A stretch of 64,000 nucleotides of DNA from Deinococcus sp. YIM 134068 (GCF_036543075.1 NZ_JAZHPF010000003.1:216743-280742), one strand, 5' to 3'. Positions 35,251-45,694 are shown, numbered from the stretch's first letter. The notes: a model not told the origin generated them from the sequence alone. A program made the numbers and translations.

Positions 35251-36075
35251 CTACCCCTTCGCCGCCGGGGGCCGCGCGCCCCCGTCCGTCAACTCGATCA
35301 GCCAGCCCATCAGTTGAATGAACGCCAGCGCCATCGCGGGCGTCCCCGCCAGCATCATGATCCACCCGCTGATCTGCTGGTTGTCCAGCGGCGTGAGGTT
35401 CCACAGGCACAGCGCCGCGACGTAGGGCGTGTACAGCACCTGCCGCGAGTACAGCCACACGGCGGCCACGCTCATCATCGGCAGGGCGGCGAGCAGACCG
35501 AACCATCCGCGCGAGCCGATGGACGCGGGCTGCACGCTCGGCAACGGACGGAGGACGACCCCCCACACGAGCAGGCTGCTCAGCAGGTACAGCGCGGGAA
35601 GGAGCGCCCCCGCCGTGTTCGTGACGATGCTGGCGTTGAATCCGGCGGGCACGTTCCAGAAGATGACGACCGCGAACCAGACCGCGAGCGCCACCCACGG
35701 GTCGAGGAGCACGCCGAGAATCCGACCGAGCGGACGCCGGGGGTCAATCGCGACACCGCGCGGCAACCCCAGGATGAGGAGCGGCGGGACCACCTCGGCG
35801 AGAACCATCAGGCGGCTCATGTACAGCGCCATGCTGTTGAGGGTGAGGGTGGTCGCGGCGGACTGGGTGGCGAGGATCAGGAGCACCATTCCCAGCGCGA
35901 ACAGCACGGCCCGCCACACCGGCCAGCGCGCCCGGCCCTCCTCACTCCGGCGGGCGACGGCGAAGCGCCAGGCATACACCCCCGTCACCGCGAGGACGGG
36001 CAGCCACACGAGCGGGTCGAAGCGCAGCGCGAGCAGCTCAGTCAGGCTGGGGTTGAGGTCGGTAGGCAGGCTCAC
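35251..36075 (-). CDS. ctaG: Cytochrome c oxidase assembly protein, CtaG (Caa3) type
   Basis: 274 residues, seven predicted membrane helices. SMALYMSRLMVLAEVVPPLLILGLPRG and PLDNQQISGWIMM contain the conserved Caa3_CtaG residues (the HMxQH-like site is diverged here, reading SMALYM). Bacillus CtaG-type proteins are needed for caa3 oxidase, probably in copper delivery. The ATG overlaps the stop of the SCO gene (36072-36075), and a PCuAC gene lies upstream, forming an operon for copper insertion. Confidence 0.88.
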   Translation of the reverse strand: MSLPTDLNPSLTELLALRFDPLVWLPVLAVTGVYAWRFAVARRSEEGRARWPVWRAVLFALGMVLLILATQSAATTLTLNSMALYMSRLMVLAEVVPPLLILGLPRGVAIDPRRPLGRILGVLLDPWVALAVWFAVVIFWNVPAGFNASIVTNTAGALLPALYLLSSLLVWGVVLRPLPSVQPASIGSRGWFGLLAALPMMSVAAVWLYSRQVLYTPYVAALCLWNLTPLDNQQISGWIMMLAGTPAMALAFIQLMGWLIELTDGGARPPAAKG

Positions 36076-36731
36076 GGGGCCGGGTTCTCCATGACGTAGG
36101 TGAGGTCACGCACCACCCGCTCCACCTGCGGAAGCTGGGTGTAGTCCCACAGCACGCGGAGCCTGCCGGAGGCGTCGATGAGGTACGTGCCCGTCGTGTG
36201 ATTGATCTGATACTCCGTCTCGCTCCGCACGTCGGCCTTCTGGTACGCCACGCCGTAGGCACGGGCCGCTGCCGCGAGGTCAGGCTCAGGAATCCGCACG
36301 GCGATCGCCTTCCCGAAGAAGTCCACATATTCCTTCAATCGGGCAGGCGTGTCGCGGGCCGGGTCCACGCTGACGAGCACCACGTCGAAGCGGTCACGTT
36401 GGGCGGCGGGCAGCGCCTGGCGGGCCTTTTCGAGGTAGGCCAGACTCAGGGGGCAGATGTTCGGGCAGTGGGTGAAGCCGAAGAAGAGGGCGGTCGTGCG
36501 CCCGCTCCCCCCCGGCTGGAAGGTCCACGGCTGCCCGTTCTGGTCGGTGCCGCCGAAGGTCCGCGCGGCGGTCGGGCGGTCGTAGGCCGTGCCGTAGAAG
36601 GGGAAGGGACTCTTCAGCCGCGCGTAGCCCCATGCCCCCCCCAGCACGAGCACGACGGCGCACACGGCGAGGAGCGCCGACACGTACCAGGGACGCGCGG
36701 CGGGGGACGAGGGCAGGGAGACTTCGGTCAT
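36072..36731 (-). CDS. SCO1/SenC-family copper chaperone
   Basis: 219 residues. One membrane anchor (residues 17-36) and a thioredoxin-like domain with the copper-binding Cys89-Pro-Asn-Ile-Cys93 in THCPNICPL and the third ligand His178 in INHTTGTYLID. SCO proteins metallate or reduce the CuA centre of cytochrome oxidase. It lies 4 bases after the PCuAC gene and overlaps ctaG, so all three are one transcript. Confidence 0.93.
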   Translation of the reverse strand: MTEVSLPSSPAARPWYVSALLAVCAVVLVLGGAWGYARLKSPFPFYGTAYDRPTAARTFGGTDQNGQPWTFQPGGSGRTTALFFGFTHCPNICPLSLAYLEKARQALPAAQRDRFDVVLVSVDPARDTPARLKEYVDFFGKAIAVRIPEPDLAAAARAYGVAYQKADVRSETEYQINHTTGTYLIDASGRLRVLWDYTQLPQVERVVRDLTYVMENPAP

Positions 36732-36735
36732 GGGG

Positions 36736-37236
36736 TCACGGCTTGCGGACGACGGCCTTCACCGGGAGCGTCCGCCCCCCCGTCCCGACCAGGGTAAGAG
36801 GAAGCGTCTCCCCCACGCGCAGGGGACGGGTGAAGTCCATCAGCATGAGGTGGTCGCCCGTCGCGGACAGCCGCAGGGTGCCCCCGGCGGGGACGGTCAG
36901 GGTCTTCACGTTCGTCATGCCCGTGCGCCCCTGACTGTCCCGGCGTGTCGCCATCAACATGCCGTGGCGGGCGACGGCGGCACGCACCCCGGTCAGGGTG
37001 ACGGGCGTGCGCCCCTTGTTGTGCAGCGTCATGAATATGCTCGTCTCGGTCGCGCCGGGGGGCACGGCGACCACCGTCGCGCCCCGCACGGTCAGGGGCA
37101 GGGGGGCGGCGCTTTGTGCGGCAGGTGTGACGGGTGCAGCGGGGTGCCCCGAGTGCCCCGCCGAGGCCGGAAGCACGACCGCCGCGAGCGCGAGGGCCGC
37201 GAGCAGGGGGGTCAGGGTGGCAAGACGGTTGAGCAT
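36736..37236 (-). CDS. PCuAC-type periplasmic copper chaperone
   Basis: 166 residues from the ATG at 37236. A signal peptide (LATLTPLLAALALAAVVLPASA) precedes a His-containing segment (HSGH) and the PCuAC fold. The copper ligands fit the H(M)...M...HxM pattern: His91, Met107, His129 and Met131, with 21 residues between Met107 and His129 as in the family. It binds Cu(I) in the periplasm and passes it to SCO/CuA sites. First gene of the operon; TAGACT on the minus strand near 37280 is a possible -10. Confidence 0.88.
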   Translation of the reverse strand: MLNRLATLTPLLAALALAAVVLPASAGHSGHPAAPVTPAAQSAAPLPLTVRGATVVAVPPGATETSIFMTLHNKGRTPVTLTGVRAAVARHGMLMATRRDSQGRTGMTNVKTLTVPAGGTLRLSATGDHLMLMDFTRPLRVGETLPLTLVGTGGRTLPVKAVVRKP

Positions 37237-37503
37237 GGGCAGGGGGAGCCTCCTTGAGTGCGTCGGCCCGGTTGACCCCAGTCTAGGCGCGCGGGGGGGC
37301 CGGATTGTCCCCGCTGGCCGGAGGTTCGTGGGGTCGCTGCGGCGGCTGTTCCTCGCACCACACCAACGTTGGGCGGCTTGATCCCTGGATTTGAGTGACC
37401 CGGAGCAAGAGAAAGACCACGGGGATGGACGGTCCTCCCTTCCAGGGACGCCAGGCACGCTCACCCCCTCCCAGCCTCCCCCCAGGAACGCTTGTTGTGA
37501 ATT

Positions 37504-37701
37504 GCAGATTGGGAAGTTGAGGCGTTTCATTGTTCAGCAGGACGGGCGTTGCTCGTCACCCCTCTTCCCAGCCCTCTCCCGCAAGGGGAGAGGGAGCAAA
37601 AAGCACATCCGGCACGCTTATCTTCTAATCCGCATCAAGCATTCAAGGGCGGAGGGCAAAACAAACGGCTCCACGTCCTCGGACGGTCGTTCACTCGACT
37701 C
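37504..37701 (+). repeat. Dispersed non-coding repeat, about 200 bp, plus orientation
   Basis: Aligns end to end with the reverse complement of 9488-9688. A central hairpin CCCTCTCC-CGCA-AGGGGAGAGGG-like structure, then AGCACATCC and GGCTCCACGTCCTCG, are the clearest shared blocks. The partial copies at 3003, 2030 and 32360 match parts of it. Confidence 0.7.
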
Positions 37702-37814
37702 AAAGCAGACGAGCGGCCCCGTCCTTCTGGCGACTGGCCGCTGGCGACTGGCGACCCTGCGGCGACTTCCCCACCTCCCTTCCTCCGTCCAGCACTCCCA
37801 GACTCCCGACCTCA

Positions 37815-37828
37815 TGGAACCTGTTCCA
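37815..37828 (+). promoter_or_regulatory. Palindromic LacI-type operator
   Basis: TGGAACCTGTTCCA has perfect 6-base arms and a 2-base centre, the form of LacI/GalR-family operators. It ends 36 bases before the regulator's ATG and 18 bases before a TATGGT -10 (37847-37852), so it overlaps the -35 position; autoregulation is likely. Confidence 0.65.
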
Positions 37829-37864
37829 CGTCTGCGCGCGGAGGGGTATGGTGGGGGCACGGTT

Positions 37865-38857
<993 letters not shown>

Positions 38858-38908
38858 GGCGTTCCCCTTCTTCTCCACAAGCGACGGGCCACACGCCATA
38901 CCCTCCCC

Positions 38909-39940
38909 TCAATGCCTCGTCTCCGCCACCCTCACCTCGTCGCGCCCGTGCCGCTTGACTCCGTACATGGCGGCGTCGGCGCGGGCCACCACGTCGTCGG
39001 GAGACTCGCCGGGCCGGGCGACGGCCACGCCGAAGCTGGCGGTCACGCCCGTGACCTCGCCGTGACGTTCGTCGCGCAGGTGGGCGCGCAGGGTCTTGAG
39101 GAGGTGACGCAGGGGGCCGTCCTCCAGCGACGGCAGCAGCAGCACGAACTCCTCCCCGCCCCAACGGGCCGCCATCCCGCCGGGGGGCACCACCTCCCGC
39201 GCGGCCCGCGCCACGCCGCGCAACACCCGGTCGCCGACCCCGTGACCGTAGGCGTCGTTGACCTGCTTGAAGTGGTCGAGGTCGAACAGCACGACCGTGT
39301 AGCGCCCCCCACTCTCCGCCAGCGCGTCCAGGCGTTCCTCGGCGGCGCGGCGGTTGGCGAGGCCGGTCAGGGCGTCACGGTACGCGGCCTCGCGCATGGC
39401 GAGCAGTTGCCCGCGCTGCACGCCGAAGGTCCCCTGCACCACGATGGTCACGGCCCCGACGAGCAGGAATTGCAGGACCGAGCCGAGGAGCCGCTCATCG
39501 GCCCACCCCGTGAGGCTGAGATTGAACAGGCACAGCCCCAGCACGACCGCGTAGGTCGCCGCCGCCCACAGCGCCGCCCGGCGAGGCGGGTAGAGCAGGA
39601 AGGGCGCGGCGTACAGCAGCGAGAACCAGTACGTGCTCTCGCTGAGCATCCGTGCCCCCGGCACGAACACCCGGAACTGCTGCTCCAGCGCCAGCAGAAA
39701 GTACACCGTGGTCGCCGCGTAGATGACGTTCGCCGCCGTGAGGATGGGCAGCCAGCGGGCCGTCAGCGCCGTCTGGAGCGCGAGCAGCAGCAGCGCCAGC
39801 AGGGGCAGCGCCACCCGGTCGAGCGGGTCGTAGTTGGGATGCTGCACCCACAGCGCCGTCATGCACGCCAGCGCCCCCGCCCACGCCAGCACCATGAACA
39901 TCCGCCGCTGCGAGACCTCCCAGGGCCGGTCCGTGGGCAT
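38909..39940 (-). CDS. Membrane-bound diguanylate cyclase (GGDEF)
   Basis: 343 residues from the ATG at 39940 (a GTG at 39979 is possible). Five or six membrane helices (about residues 15-170) are followed by a GGDEF domain: DALTGLANRRAAEERL, then RWGGEEF with GGEEF at 261-265, an active form. The inhibitory RxxD site expected just before it is absent (VPPGGMAARW instead), so product feedback may be lacking. It makes cyclic di-GMP from two GTP; the membrane part probably senses an unknown signal. Confidence 0.9.
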   Translation of the reverse strand: MPTDRPWEVSQRRMFMVLAWAGALACMTALWVQHPNYDPLDRVALPLLALLLLALQTALTARWLPILTAANVIYAATTVYFLLALEQQFRVFVPGARMLSESTYWFSLLYAAPFLLYPPRRAALWAAATYAVVLGLCLFNLSLTGWADERLLGSVLQFLLVGAVTIVVQGTFGVQRGQLLAMREAAYRDALTGLANRRAAEERLDALAESGGRYTVVLFDLDHFKQVNDAYGHGVGDRVLRGVARAAREVVPPGGMAARWGGEEFVLLLPSLEDGPLRHLLKTLRAHLRDERHGEVTGVTASFGVAVARPGESPDDVVARADAAMYGVKRHGRDEVRVAETRH

Positions 39941-40204
39941 GTGGGGTTCGCGGTGGGGGGCAGGCTTTGTCAGACACACTCCGGGGGACGGGCGGTAAGT
40001 TCCTCATCCTACCCCGAGGTGTGAGAACAGTCGCGCGTGGGTGAGTGTCCAGAAACGCCGGAACTTTATTGAAATCCTGCCCCCAACCTCTCTTTTTCCC
40101 GCCTGGAAACAAGAGAAATCGGGGGAATCGGTAGAAGAAGCCGCTCTCCCCTTTGTGTGTCTGCCCCCTCAATCGTTAAGACCGGGGGCCGCCTCTTTTC
40201 TTCC

Positions 40205-40816
40205 TCACCGCCGGACGATGTGATGAACGCGGCAGCGAGCCTCGTACGTCTCCTGCGCGCCGACGAGGACCACGGGATCGTCGTAGCGGGCGGGCTGGCC
40301 GCCGATGAGGCGCTGGGAGCGGGTGGCGGGGGCACCGCAAACGGTGCAGATCGCCGTCAGCTTCTCCACGCTCTCGGCGCGGGCGAGCAGGTCGGGCACG
40401 CAGCCGAACGGCTCGGCGCGGAAGTCGAGGTCCAGCCCGGCGAGGATCACCCGCACCCCCGCCTCCGCCAGCCCCAGCGCGAGCGGCCCCAGGTCCGGCC
40501 CGAAGAACTGCGCCTCGTCGATGCCCACGACCTCGGGGAGCAGGTGCCCCGGCGCGGAGAGGAGCGTTCCCTCCCCCGCCAAGTGCGCGCCGATGGCCGC
40601 CACGCCCTGCACCGCCACCGCCTCGATGGTGCGGCCCGCGTGGCTGGCGACCTGCGAGGCGTGATAGCGGTTGTCGAGCGCGGGCTTGAACACGGCCACC
40701 CGCTGCCGGGCGATGACGGCGCGGTTGAGGCGGCGGATGAGTTCCTCACTCTTGCCGCTGAACATCGGCCCGACGATCACCTCGAGGTGGCCGCCGTGAT
40801 AGGGGGACTTGAGCAC
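40205..40816 (-). CDS. tdk: Thymidine kinase
   Basis: 203 residues from a GTG, with TAATCC 5 bases upstream. P-loop GPMFSGKS (residues 16-23), DEAQFF with the catalytic acid, and the zinc site Cys-x-x-Cys in ICTVCGAPATRSQR with a later CRVHH. Type II (TK1-like) enzymes phosphorylate thymidine with ATP in nucleotide salvage. Monocistronic; divergent from the secreted hypothetical gene at 40898. Confidence 0.95.
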   Translation of the reverse strand: MLKSPYHGGHLEVIVGPMFSGKSEELIRRLNRAVIARQRVAVFKPALDNRYHASQVASHAGRTIEAVAVQGVAAIGAHLAGEGTLLSAPGHLLPEVVGIDEAQFFGPDLGPLALGLAEAGVRVILAGLDLDFRAEPFGCVPDLLARAESVEKLTAICTVCGAPATRSQRLIGGQPARYDDPVVLVGAQETYEARCRVHHIVRR

Positions 40817-40897
40817 GGGGCGGATTATGGCAGAGGGTAGGGAGGCGGGGGGTAGGGAAGGTCAAACCGCCGTCATGTGTGCGGCACAGACTGGTGA

Positions 40898-41746
40898 ATG
40901 CGAACGGCACGCTTCCTCCTCCCGTTGGCTCTCGCCCTGAGTACCGTAGGCAGTGCCCAAAGTTATCCCGGATTCGAGTACGGCCCGGACCGCTGGCCCG
41001 ACCTGCTGCGCGTCTCGGCGCGGGTACCGGAGTTCGCCGGATTCACCCAGTCGAGCGCCTCTGGAAAACTCGTGACGCTTCCCGCGTTGACGGACCCCGC
41101 GCAGGAGAAGAGCTTGCGGGCTTTCCTCGCCTCGGATACCTACTGGCGGCAGGTCATGGTGGACAAGCAAGTGCCTCCATCGGGAAGCCTTCGGCTGGAA
41201 TACTCGGTGACGGAACTGGTGAAGGTCGCTCAGGCGGTGAAAGCCGTTCGCCCCAACGCGACCGTTCGCGTCAACACCGCCCTGAACCGCGTGGTGCTGA
41301 ACGCCGACGTGAAGTACGTTCGCGCCCTGGCCCGGCAGATCGGGGCGGGGGACCGGCTGGCGGCGGAGTACGGCGAACGTGCCCCGGAGTTGAAGTACGA
41401 CATTCAGCCGCGTGTGGTGAGCAAGAGTGGGTTGAAAGACCTCGGAGGACCTTCAAGGGTGGTGCCGAACCTCACGGTTCTCGTGACGAACCTGCTGAGG
41501 CGTCCCGTGGTCTTTGGGGTAAGTTGCGGCGGACAGCTCCCTGTGCATGTGGCCTATGCGAACGGCTCCTTTGTCCGGGAGATTCTCAATGTGGCCTGCA
41601 CACAGGAATTGGCCTCGCTCCTCATCCAGCCCGGCGAAACGCTCTCCTTCCCCAGCTTCCCGTGGCAGAAGCTCACGGACCTAAAGCCTGGAAAGTACCT
41701 GTGGGTGTACGGCAAGCAGACATTCCCCTTCACGCTCAAGCCATAA
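40898..41746 (+). CDS. Secreted hypothetical protein
   Basis: 282 residues. The signal peptide (RTARFLLPLALALSTVGSAQS) is followed by a domain with repeated alpha/beta pattern (SVTELVKVAQAVKAVRPNA, NTALNRVVLNADVKYV) and a C-terminal beta-rich part with two cysteines (VSCGGQLPVHV, ILNVACTQEL) that resembles an immunoglobulin-like domain. I do not recognise a family. It probably acts outside the membrane. The stop codon touches the T-run of the convergent rpmE terminator. Confidence 0.68.
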   Translation: MRTARFLLPLALALSTVGSAQSYPGFEYGPDRWPDLLRVSARVPEFAGFTQSSASGKLVTLPALTDPAQEKSLRAFLASDTYWRQVMVDKQVPPSGSLRLEYSVTELVKVAQAVKAVRPNATVRVNTALNRVVLNADVKYVRALARQIGAGDRLAAEYGERAPELKYDIQPRVVSKSGLKDLGGPSRVVPNLTVLVTNLLRRPVVFGVSCGGQLPVHVAYANGSFVREILNVACTQELASLLIQPGETLSFPSFPWQKLTDLKPGKYLWVYGKQTFPFTLKP

Positions 41747-41773
41747 AAAACTGCCCCACCGATGCGGCGGGGC
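41745..41773 (-). terminator. Intrinsic terminator of rpmE
   Basis: On the minus strand GCCCC (complement of 41769-41773) pairs with GGGGC (complement of 41753-41757), then AGTTTTTTAT. A strong T-run follows. It could also act, more weakly, on the convergent gene. Confidence 0.85.
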
Positions 41774-41791
41774 GGCTTCTTTCCTCTGTCC

Positions 41792-42015
<224 letters not shown>

Positions 42016-42072
42016 TCCTCCTCCGCCACGTCTGCGGTGCGTAGCGGGCAACCCTGAGAGTATAGCAGGCCG

Positions 42073-43248
42073 TCACAGACTTGACCAGACGTACCCCTCG
42101 TCCCACGGCTCGCCCCGGCGCAGGACGGGGGCGCGCGTGCCGAGGACCCGGTGCCCCCCCTTGACGGCGGCGCGCACGATCAGTCGGGGGTCGAGGTTCG
42201 GGTGGAGGAGGCGGGCGAAGGCGACCTCCTCGCGCACGTCGAGGCTCTCCCCACTGGCGACGGAATCGGTGCCGAGGGCGACCTCCACCCCCGCCGCCGC
42301 GAAGGCCGTCCACGGGAAGACGCCGCATTCGAGGTGCGTGTTGGAGCGCGGGCAGGTGACGACGGGGCAGCCCGCGCGGCCCGTGCGTGCGATGTCATCC
42401 GGGGTGACGTTGACCATATGGACGAGGGTGGGCCGTCCCGCCAGCGCCCCGAGTTCGTCCAGATAACGGACGGGCGTGAGGTCCGGCTCCGGCTCACGTC
42501 CGATCACCGCCGCGAAAGTGTCCGGGTAGGGCAGACGGCGCATGGATTCCCAGATGGGGCCGCCCCCGGTGCGGAAGAGGTCGAGTTCAGCGGGATGCTC
42601 GGCCACGTGAATCTGCACGGGCAGGCCCTCCCCCGCCGCGTACTCGGTCAGCAGTCGCATCAGGCGGTGGCTGACAGTGAAGGGCGTGTGGGGCGAGAGA
42701 CCGACGCGCGGCCCACCGGGGCGCTCCAGCCGACGCGCCGCCTCGACGGTGGCCCGCGCCGCCCGGAACACCTCGTCCGCCCGCTCGGGAAAGGGGCTGA
42801 GGACCTCGAAGTAGAGGACGCCGGGCAGATCGTCGCGCGCCAGCAGCGGGGCCAGCGCCTCCGCCTGCCACACGATGTCACCGACCGCGCCAACACCCAG
42901 CCGCGCGAGTTCGTCGGCCCCGGCGAGCGCCCCCGCCACCCCCCGTTTCTCGCGCTGCGCGATCACGACCTCGGGAATCCAGCGGAAGTACGGCAGCGCC
43001 CGGAACTCGTAGGCGCTCATATCGAGGTGGGTGTGGGCGTTCACGGGGGGCGGCGCGATCACGGCCCCGGCCCGCCACTCCCGCGCGTGGGGGTAGCTCG
43101 CGCGCAGGGTCTCCGGGGTCCCGGTCGCCGCGATCATCCCCCCGGCCACGACCACTCCCCCCGGCGAGAACCCCCCACCCACGCCCGTGAACAGCACGTC
43201 GCAGGTGAGGAGTTCGGGGAGGTGGGAGTCAGGGGAGGCAGCAGACAT
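42073..43248 (-). CDS. Amidohydrolase, probable aminodeoxyfutalosine deaminase
   Basis: 391 residues from the ATG at 43248 (an ATG at 43257 is in frame). Metal site residues: His72 and His74 in NAHTHLDM, His214 and Glu217 in IHVAEHP, and Asp in GTDSVAS; HMVNVTPDD and CPRSNTHLECGVFP mark the cog0402 deaminase subfamily. A related Deinococcus radiodurans protein was reported to deaminate 6-aminodeoxyfutalosine in the futalosine route to menaquinone; I infer the same role. SAH or guanine deaminase are alternatives. Confidence 0.78.
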   Translation of the reverse strand: MSAASPDSHLPELLTCDVLFTGVGGGFSPGGVVVAGGMIAATGTPETLRASYPHAREWRAGAVIAPPPVNAHTHLDMSAYEFRALPYFRWIPEVVIAQREKRGVAGALAGADELARLGVGAVGDIVWQAEALAPLLARDDLPGVLYFEVLSPFPERADEVFRAARATVEAARRLERPGGPRVGLSPHTPFTVSHRLMRLLTEYAAGEGLPVQIHVAEHPAELDLFRTGGGPIWESMRRLPYPDTFAAVIGREPEPDLTPVRYLDELGALAGRPTLVHMVNVTPDDIARTGRAGCPVVTCPRSNTHLECGVFPWTAFAAAGVEVALGTDSVASGESLDVREEVAFARLLHPNLDPRLIVRAAVKGGHRVLGTRAPVLRRGEPWDEGYVWSSL

Positions 43249-43278
43249 GAGGGGCATTCTGCCGCGTCGAAATGGACT

Positions 43279-44013
43279 TCAGCTCAACTGCCGCACTCGC
43301 GTCTGCAACTCGCGCGCCACGGCGTCCGGCCCCTGCGCCAGCAGTCCGTCGGGCACGTGCCAGCGCCCCTTCTGCTCGAACTCGGAGGTGAAGAGGCTGG
43401 CCAGACCCGTCGCGCGGCGGTCCACCTCCAGGATCACGTCCAGCCCGCCCGTCGCCGGGAAGATCATCATCTCCAGTTCGGAGAGCTGGTACTGCCCGTA
43501 CGGCGGCTTGAAGCTGAGTTCCTGCACGATGCGCCCGTGGTGGTACTCGACCTCGCTGGCCGAGAGCCGGAAGCCGAGGCGATCCGCCGCATTGATCAGC
43601 GTCTCCATGTCGCGGCTGGGGAGAATCTGGAGGTGGTCGGTGTCGCCGGGGTCGGCGGCCCCCGCGATGTCCGCGTCAGTCACCAGCCAGACCGACGTGC
43701 CCGGCAGGGTCAGCGGCGTGCCCTGCGGGATGGTGAAGCGGAAGGGCAGTTCGCGCGTCTCGCCGGGCCGCAGGTCGAAGCCGCCGAGGACGGGCCGGGT
43801 GAACAGCGTGTGCGTCACGTACTGGTCGTCCTTCCTGTAGCGGGTAGCGAGGCCCATGTTCAGGCGCTCCACGCGCTGCTCCACGCTGCCGCCCTGCACG
43901 ATCACCGTGCCCGTCAGGTCCTCGCCGACCCGCACCGCGCTCTGGTCTACCCGCGCGTCCACCCGTGCTCCGCCCACGCCGACCGCCGCCATCATCTTCT
44001 TGAGAAATCCCAT
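43279..44013 (-). CDS. Spo0M-like arrestin-fold protein
   Basis: 244 residues from the ATG at 44013, with GGGAGG 4 bases upstream. The N-terminus FLKKMMAAVGVGGARVDARV is typical of SpoOM-family (sporulation-control protein) members, which have an arrestin-like beta sandwich; GEDLTGTVIVQGG and LPFRFTIPQGTPLTLPGTSVWL follow. In Bacillus Spo0M affects sporulation and cytoskeleton interaction, but Deinococcus does not sporulate, so the role here is unknown. Downstream of polyphosphate glucokinase on the same strand. Confidence 0.85.
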   Translation of the reverse strand: MGFLKKMMAAVGVGGARVDARVDQSAVRVGEDLTGTVIVQGGSVEQRVERLNMGLATRYRKDDQYVTHTLFTRPVLGGFDLRPGETRELPFRFTIPQGTPLTLPGTSVWLVTDADIAGAADPGDTDHLQILPSRDMETLINAADRLGFRLSASEVEYHHGRIVQELSFKPPYGQYQLSELEMMIFPATGGLDVILEVDRRATGLASLFTSEFEQKGRWHVPDGLLAQGPDAVARELQTRVRQLS

Positions 44014-44059
44014 ACGCCCTCCCTTACGTGGTGAGTCTCGCCACAGTTCCAGGGGGAGC

Positions 44060-44821
44060 TTACGATTTCTGAGTCTCCGCAATTCTCCGGGCGTTCATGG
44101 CGGCCCCGACGATTCCGGCCTCGTTCTGGAGGGCGGCGGGCACGAGCTGGCTGCGGGTGAGCTGAATCTGGCTCTGCCACTTGTCGGCCTTTTTGCTGAT
44201 GCCGCCACCGATGATGAAGAGGTCGGGGCTGAAGATCAGCTCCAGGTGCTGAAGGTACGTGCTGGCGCGTTTGGCCCACGCCTTCCAGTTCAGGTCGTCG
44301 CGCTCGCGGGCACGGTCGGAGGCCCACGTCTCGGCGTGCTTGTCGCCCTTGAGCCACAGGTGGCCGAGTTCGGTGTTGGGCACCAGAACCCCGTCGTGGA
44401 TGAGCGCGCTGCCGATGCCCGTGCCGAAAGTCAGCACCATGACCACGCCCCTCACCCCCGCCCCCGCCCCGAAGCGGGCCTCGGCCAGCCCCGCCGCGTC
44501 GGCGTCGTTGATGAGGTGGACCTCGCGCCCGGTCGCCTCGGTGAACAGGGCGTCGGCGTCCAGCCCGATCCAGCCCTGGTCCACGTTGGCGGCGCTGAGC
44601 GTCTTGCCGTGCTGCACGATGCCGGGAAAGGTCACGCCCACCGGCCCCTCGTGCCCGAAGTGCCCCACGAGCTGCGCCACCACGTCCTTCACGGCGTCGG
44701 GCTGTGCCCCGGCGGGTGTGGGGATGCGGTGGCGCTCGGCTGTCAGCTTCCCGGTCGCCGTGTCTACAGGCGCTCCCTTGATGCCGCTGCCGCCGATGTC
44801 GATGCCGAGGATCACGCTCAT
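44060..44821 (-). CDS. ppgK: Polyphosphate glucokinase (ROK family)
   Basis: 253 residues. [15 protein letters not shown] (phosphate-binding loop), [30 protein letters not shown] (catalytic Asp) and [14 protein letters not shown] match polyphosphate glucokinases, which phosphorylate glucose using polyphosphate or ATP. The [10 protein letters not shown] segment replaces the long zinc motif of other ROK kinases, as in PPGK. TAGGCT lies 7 bases before the ATG. With amylosucrase nearby it may take part in glucose/storage-polymer metabolism. Confidence 0.9.
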   Translation of the reverse strand: MSVILGIDIGGSGIKGAPVDTATGKLTAERHRIPTPAGAQPDAVKDVVAQLVGHFGHEGPVGVTFPGIVQHGKTLSAANVDQGWIGLDADALFTEATGREVHLINDADAAGLAEARFGAGAGVRGVVMVLTFGTGIGSALIHDGVLVPNTELGHLWLKGDKHAETWASDRARERDDLNWKAWAKRASTYLQHLELIFSPDLFIIGGGISKKADKWQSQIQLTRSQLVPAALQNEAGIVGAAMNARRIAETQKS

Positions 44822-44876
44822 GGGGTACAGCCTAAGCGACGGGGACGCCTCATCGGTAGCGGGGGAAGTGTTCAGC

Positions 44877-44935
44877 GGTCAGCCGTCAGCTTTTATCCTT
44901 CTCCTGCTGACCTCTGACCGCTGAGAGCTGACCGC
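44877..44935. repeat. Short repeat of the TCAGCCGTCAGC family
   Basis: GCGGTCAGCCGTCAGC at the left and an imperfect complement (TGACCGCTGAGAGCTGACCGCT in two parts) at the right form a hairpin of about 55 bases. The same word occurs at 15241, 17910 and 51660. It adjoins the rplT terminator. Confidence 0.5.
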
Positions 44936-44939
44936 TACG

Positions 44940-44968
44940 AAAAAACCGCCCCCACACCGGGAGGCGGT
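44940..44968 (-). terminator. Intrinsic terminator of rpmI-rplT
   Basis: On the minus strand ACCGCC (complement of 44963-44968) pairs with GGCGGT (complement of 44945-44950) and is followed by TTTTT(T)CG. It lies 20 bases after the rplT stop. Confidence 0.88.
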
Positions 44969-44987
44969 CTGTGAAACTCTGATGGCC

Positions 44988-45347
<360 letters not shown>

Positions 45348-45352
45348 CTAGC

Positions 45353-45553
45353 TCACTTCCCCTTCGGCAGAGCGGCCTTCATGCGCGCCCACTCGCTCTT
45401 GGCGAGAACGAAGCCCTTGCCCTTGCTGCTGATCTTGGAGCCGCTCTCGCCGGTGTTCTGGTGGCGCTTGCCACTCTTGAACGCCATCACCTTGCCCGTC
45501 GCCGTGATCTTCACCCGGCGGCTGGCGCTCTTCTTGGTCTTCATCTTCGGCAT
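45353..45553 (-). CDS. rpmI: 50S ribosomal protein L35
   Basis: 66 residues from the ATG at 45553 with AGGAG 4 bases upstream. [20 protein letters not shown] and the lysine-rich remainder are L35 signatures. First gene of the rpmI-rplT pair. A TATAGT -10 on the minus strand (complement of 45665-45670) predicts a leader of about 105 nt with foldable segments. Confidence 0.96.
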   Translation of the reverse strand: MPKMKTKKSASRRVKITATGKVMAFKSGKRHQNTGESGSKISSKGKGFVLAKSEWARMKAALPKGK

Positions 45554-45694
45554 ATCACTCCTGTAGCCCGGTGCCACTCCACATCGGGAGGGTCGCCGTC
45601 TGGGAGTCCGGGCCGTTTCTCGCTGGAAACTGTTGGCTGCCCGGCCCCGCTTGGCCGAAGAAGAACTATACGCGAGGGGGGCCGGGAGGGGCAA
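45554..45694 (-). promoter_or_regulatory. Promoter and structured leader of rpmI-rplT
   Basis: TTGCCC (complement of 45689-45694) and TATAGT (complement of 45665-45670), 18 bases apart, form a promoter. In the leader, the segment complementary to 45608-45615 can pair either with 45642-45647 or with 45567-45571; the two pairings exclude each other. This is the kind of switch used by L20-controlled leaders elsewhere, but it is inferred from pairing only. The rest of the gap (45695-45848) shows no feature. Confidence 0.45.

Larger units (their letters stand above)
37237..37864. other. Gene-free stretch of 628 bases filled with repeats and the lacI-type promoter
   Basis: Left part: promoter of the copper operon. 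Middle: repeat units, with a short C-rich hairpin unit at about 37455-37490 followed by the full repeat 37504-37701. Right: CTGGCGACTGG-type short repeats at 37728-37757 and the operator/promoter of the LacI-family gene. Frames that stay open across it have no protein-like character. Confidence 0.6.

Noticed and set aside
37391..37864. N-terminal extension of the LacI-family gene
   Set aside because: The upstream frame is repeat sequence and contains the operator and -10; the ATG at 37865 begins directly with the helix-turn-helix.
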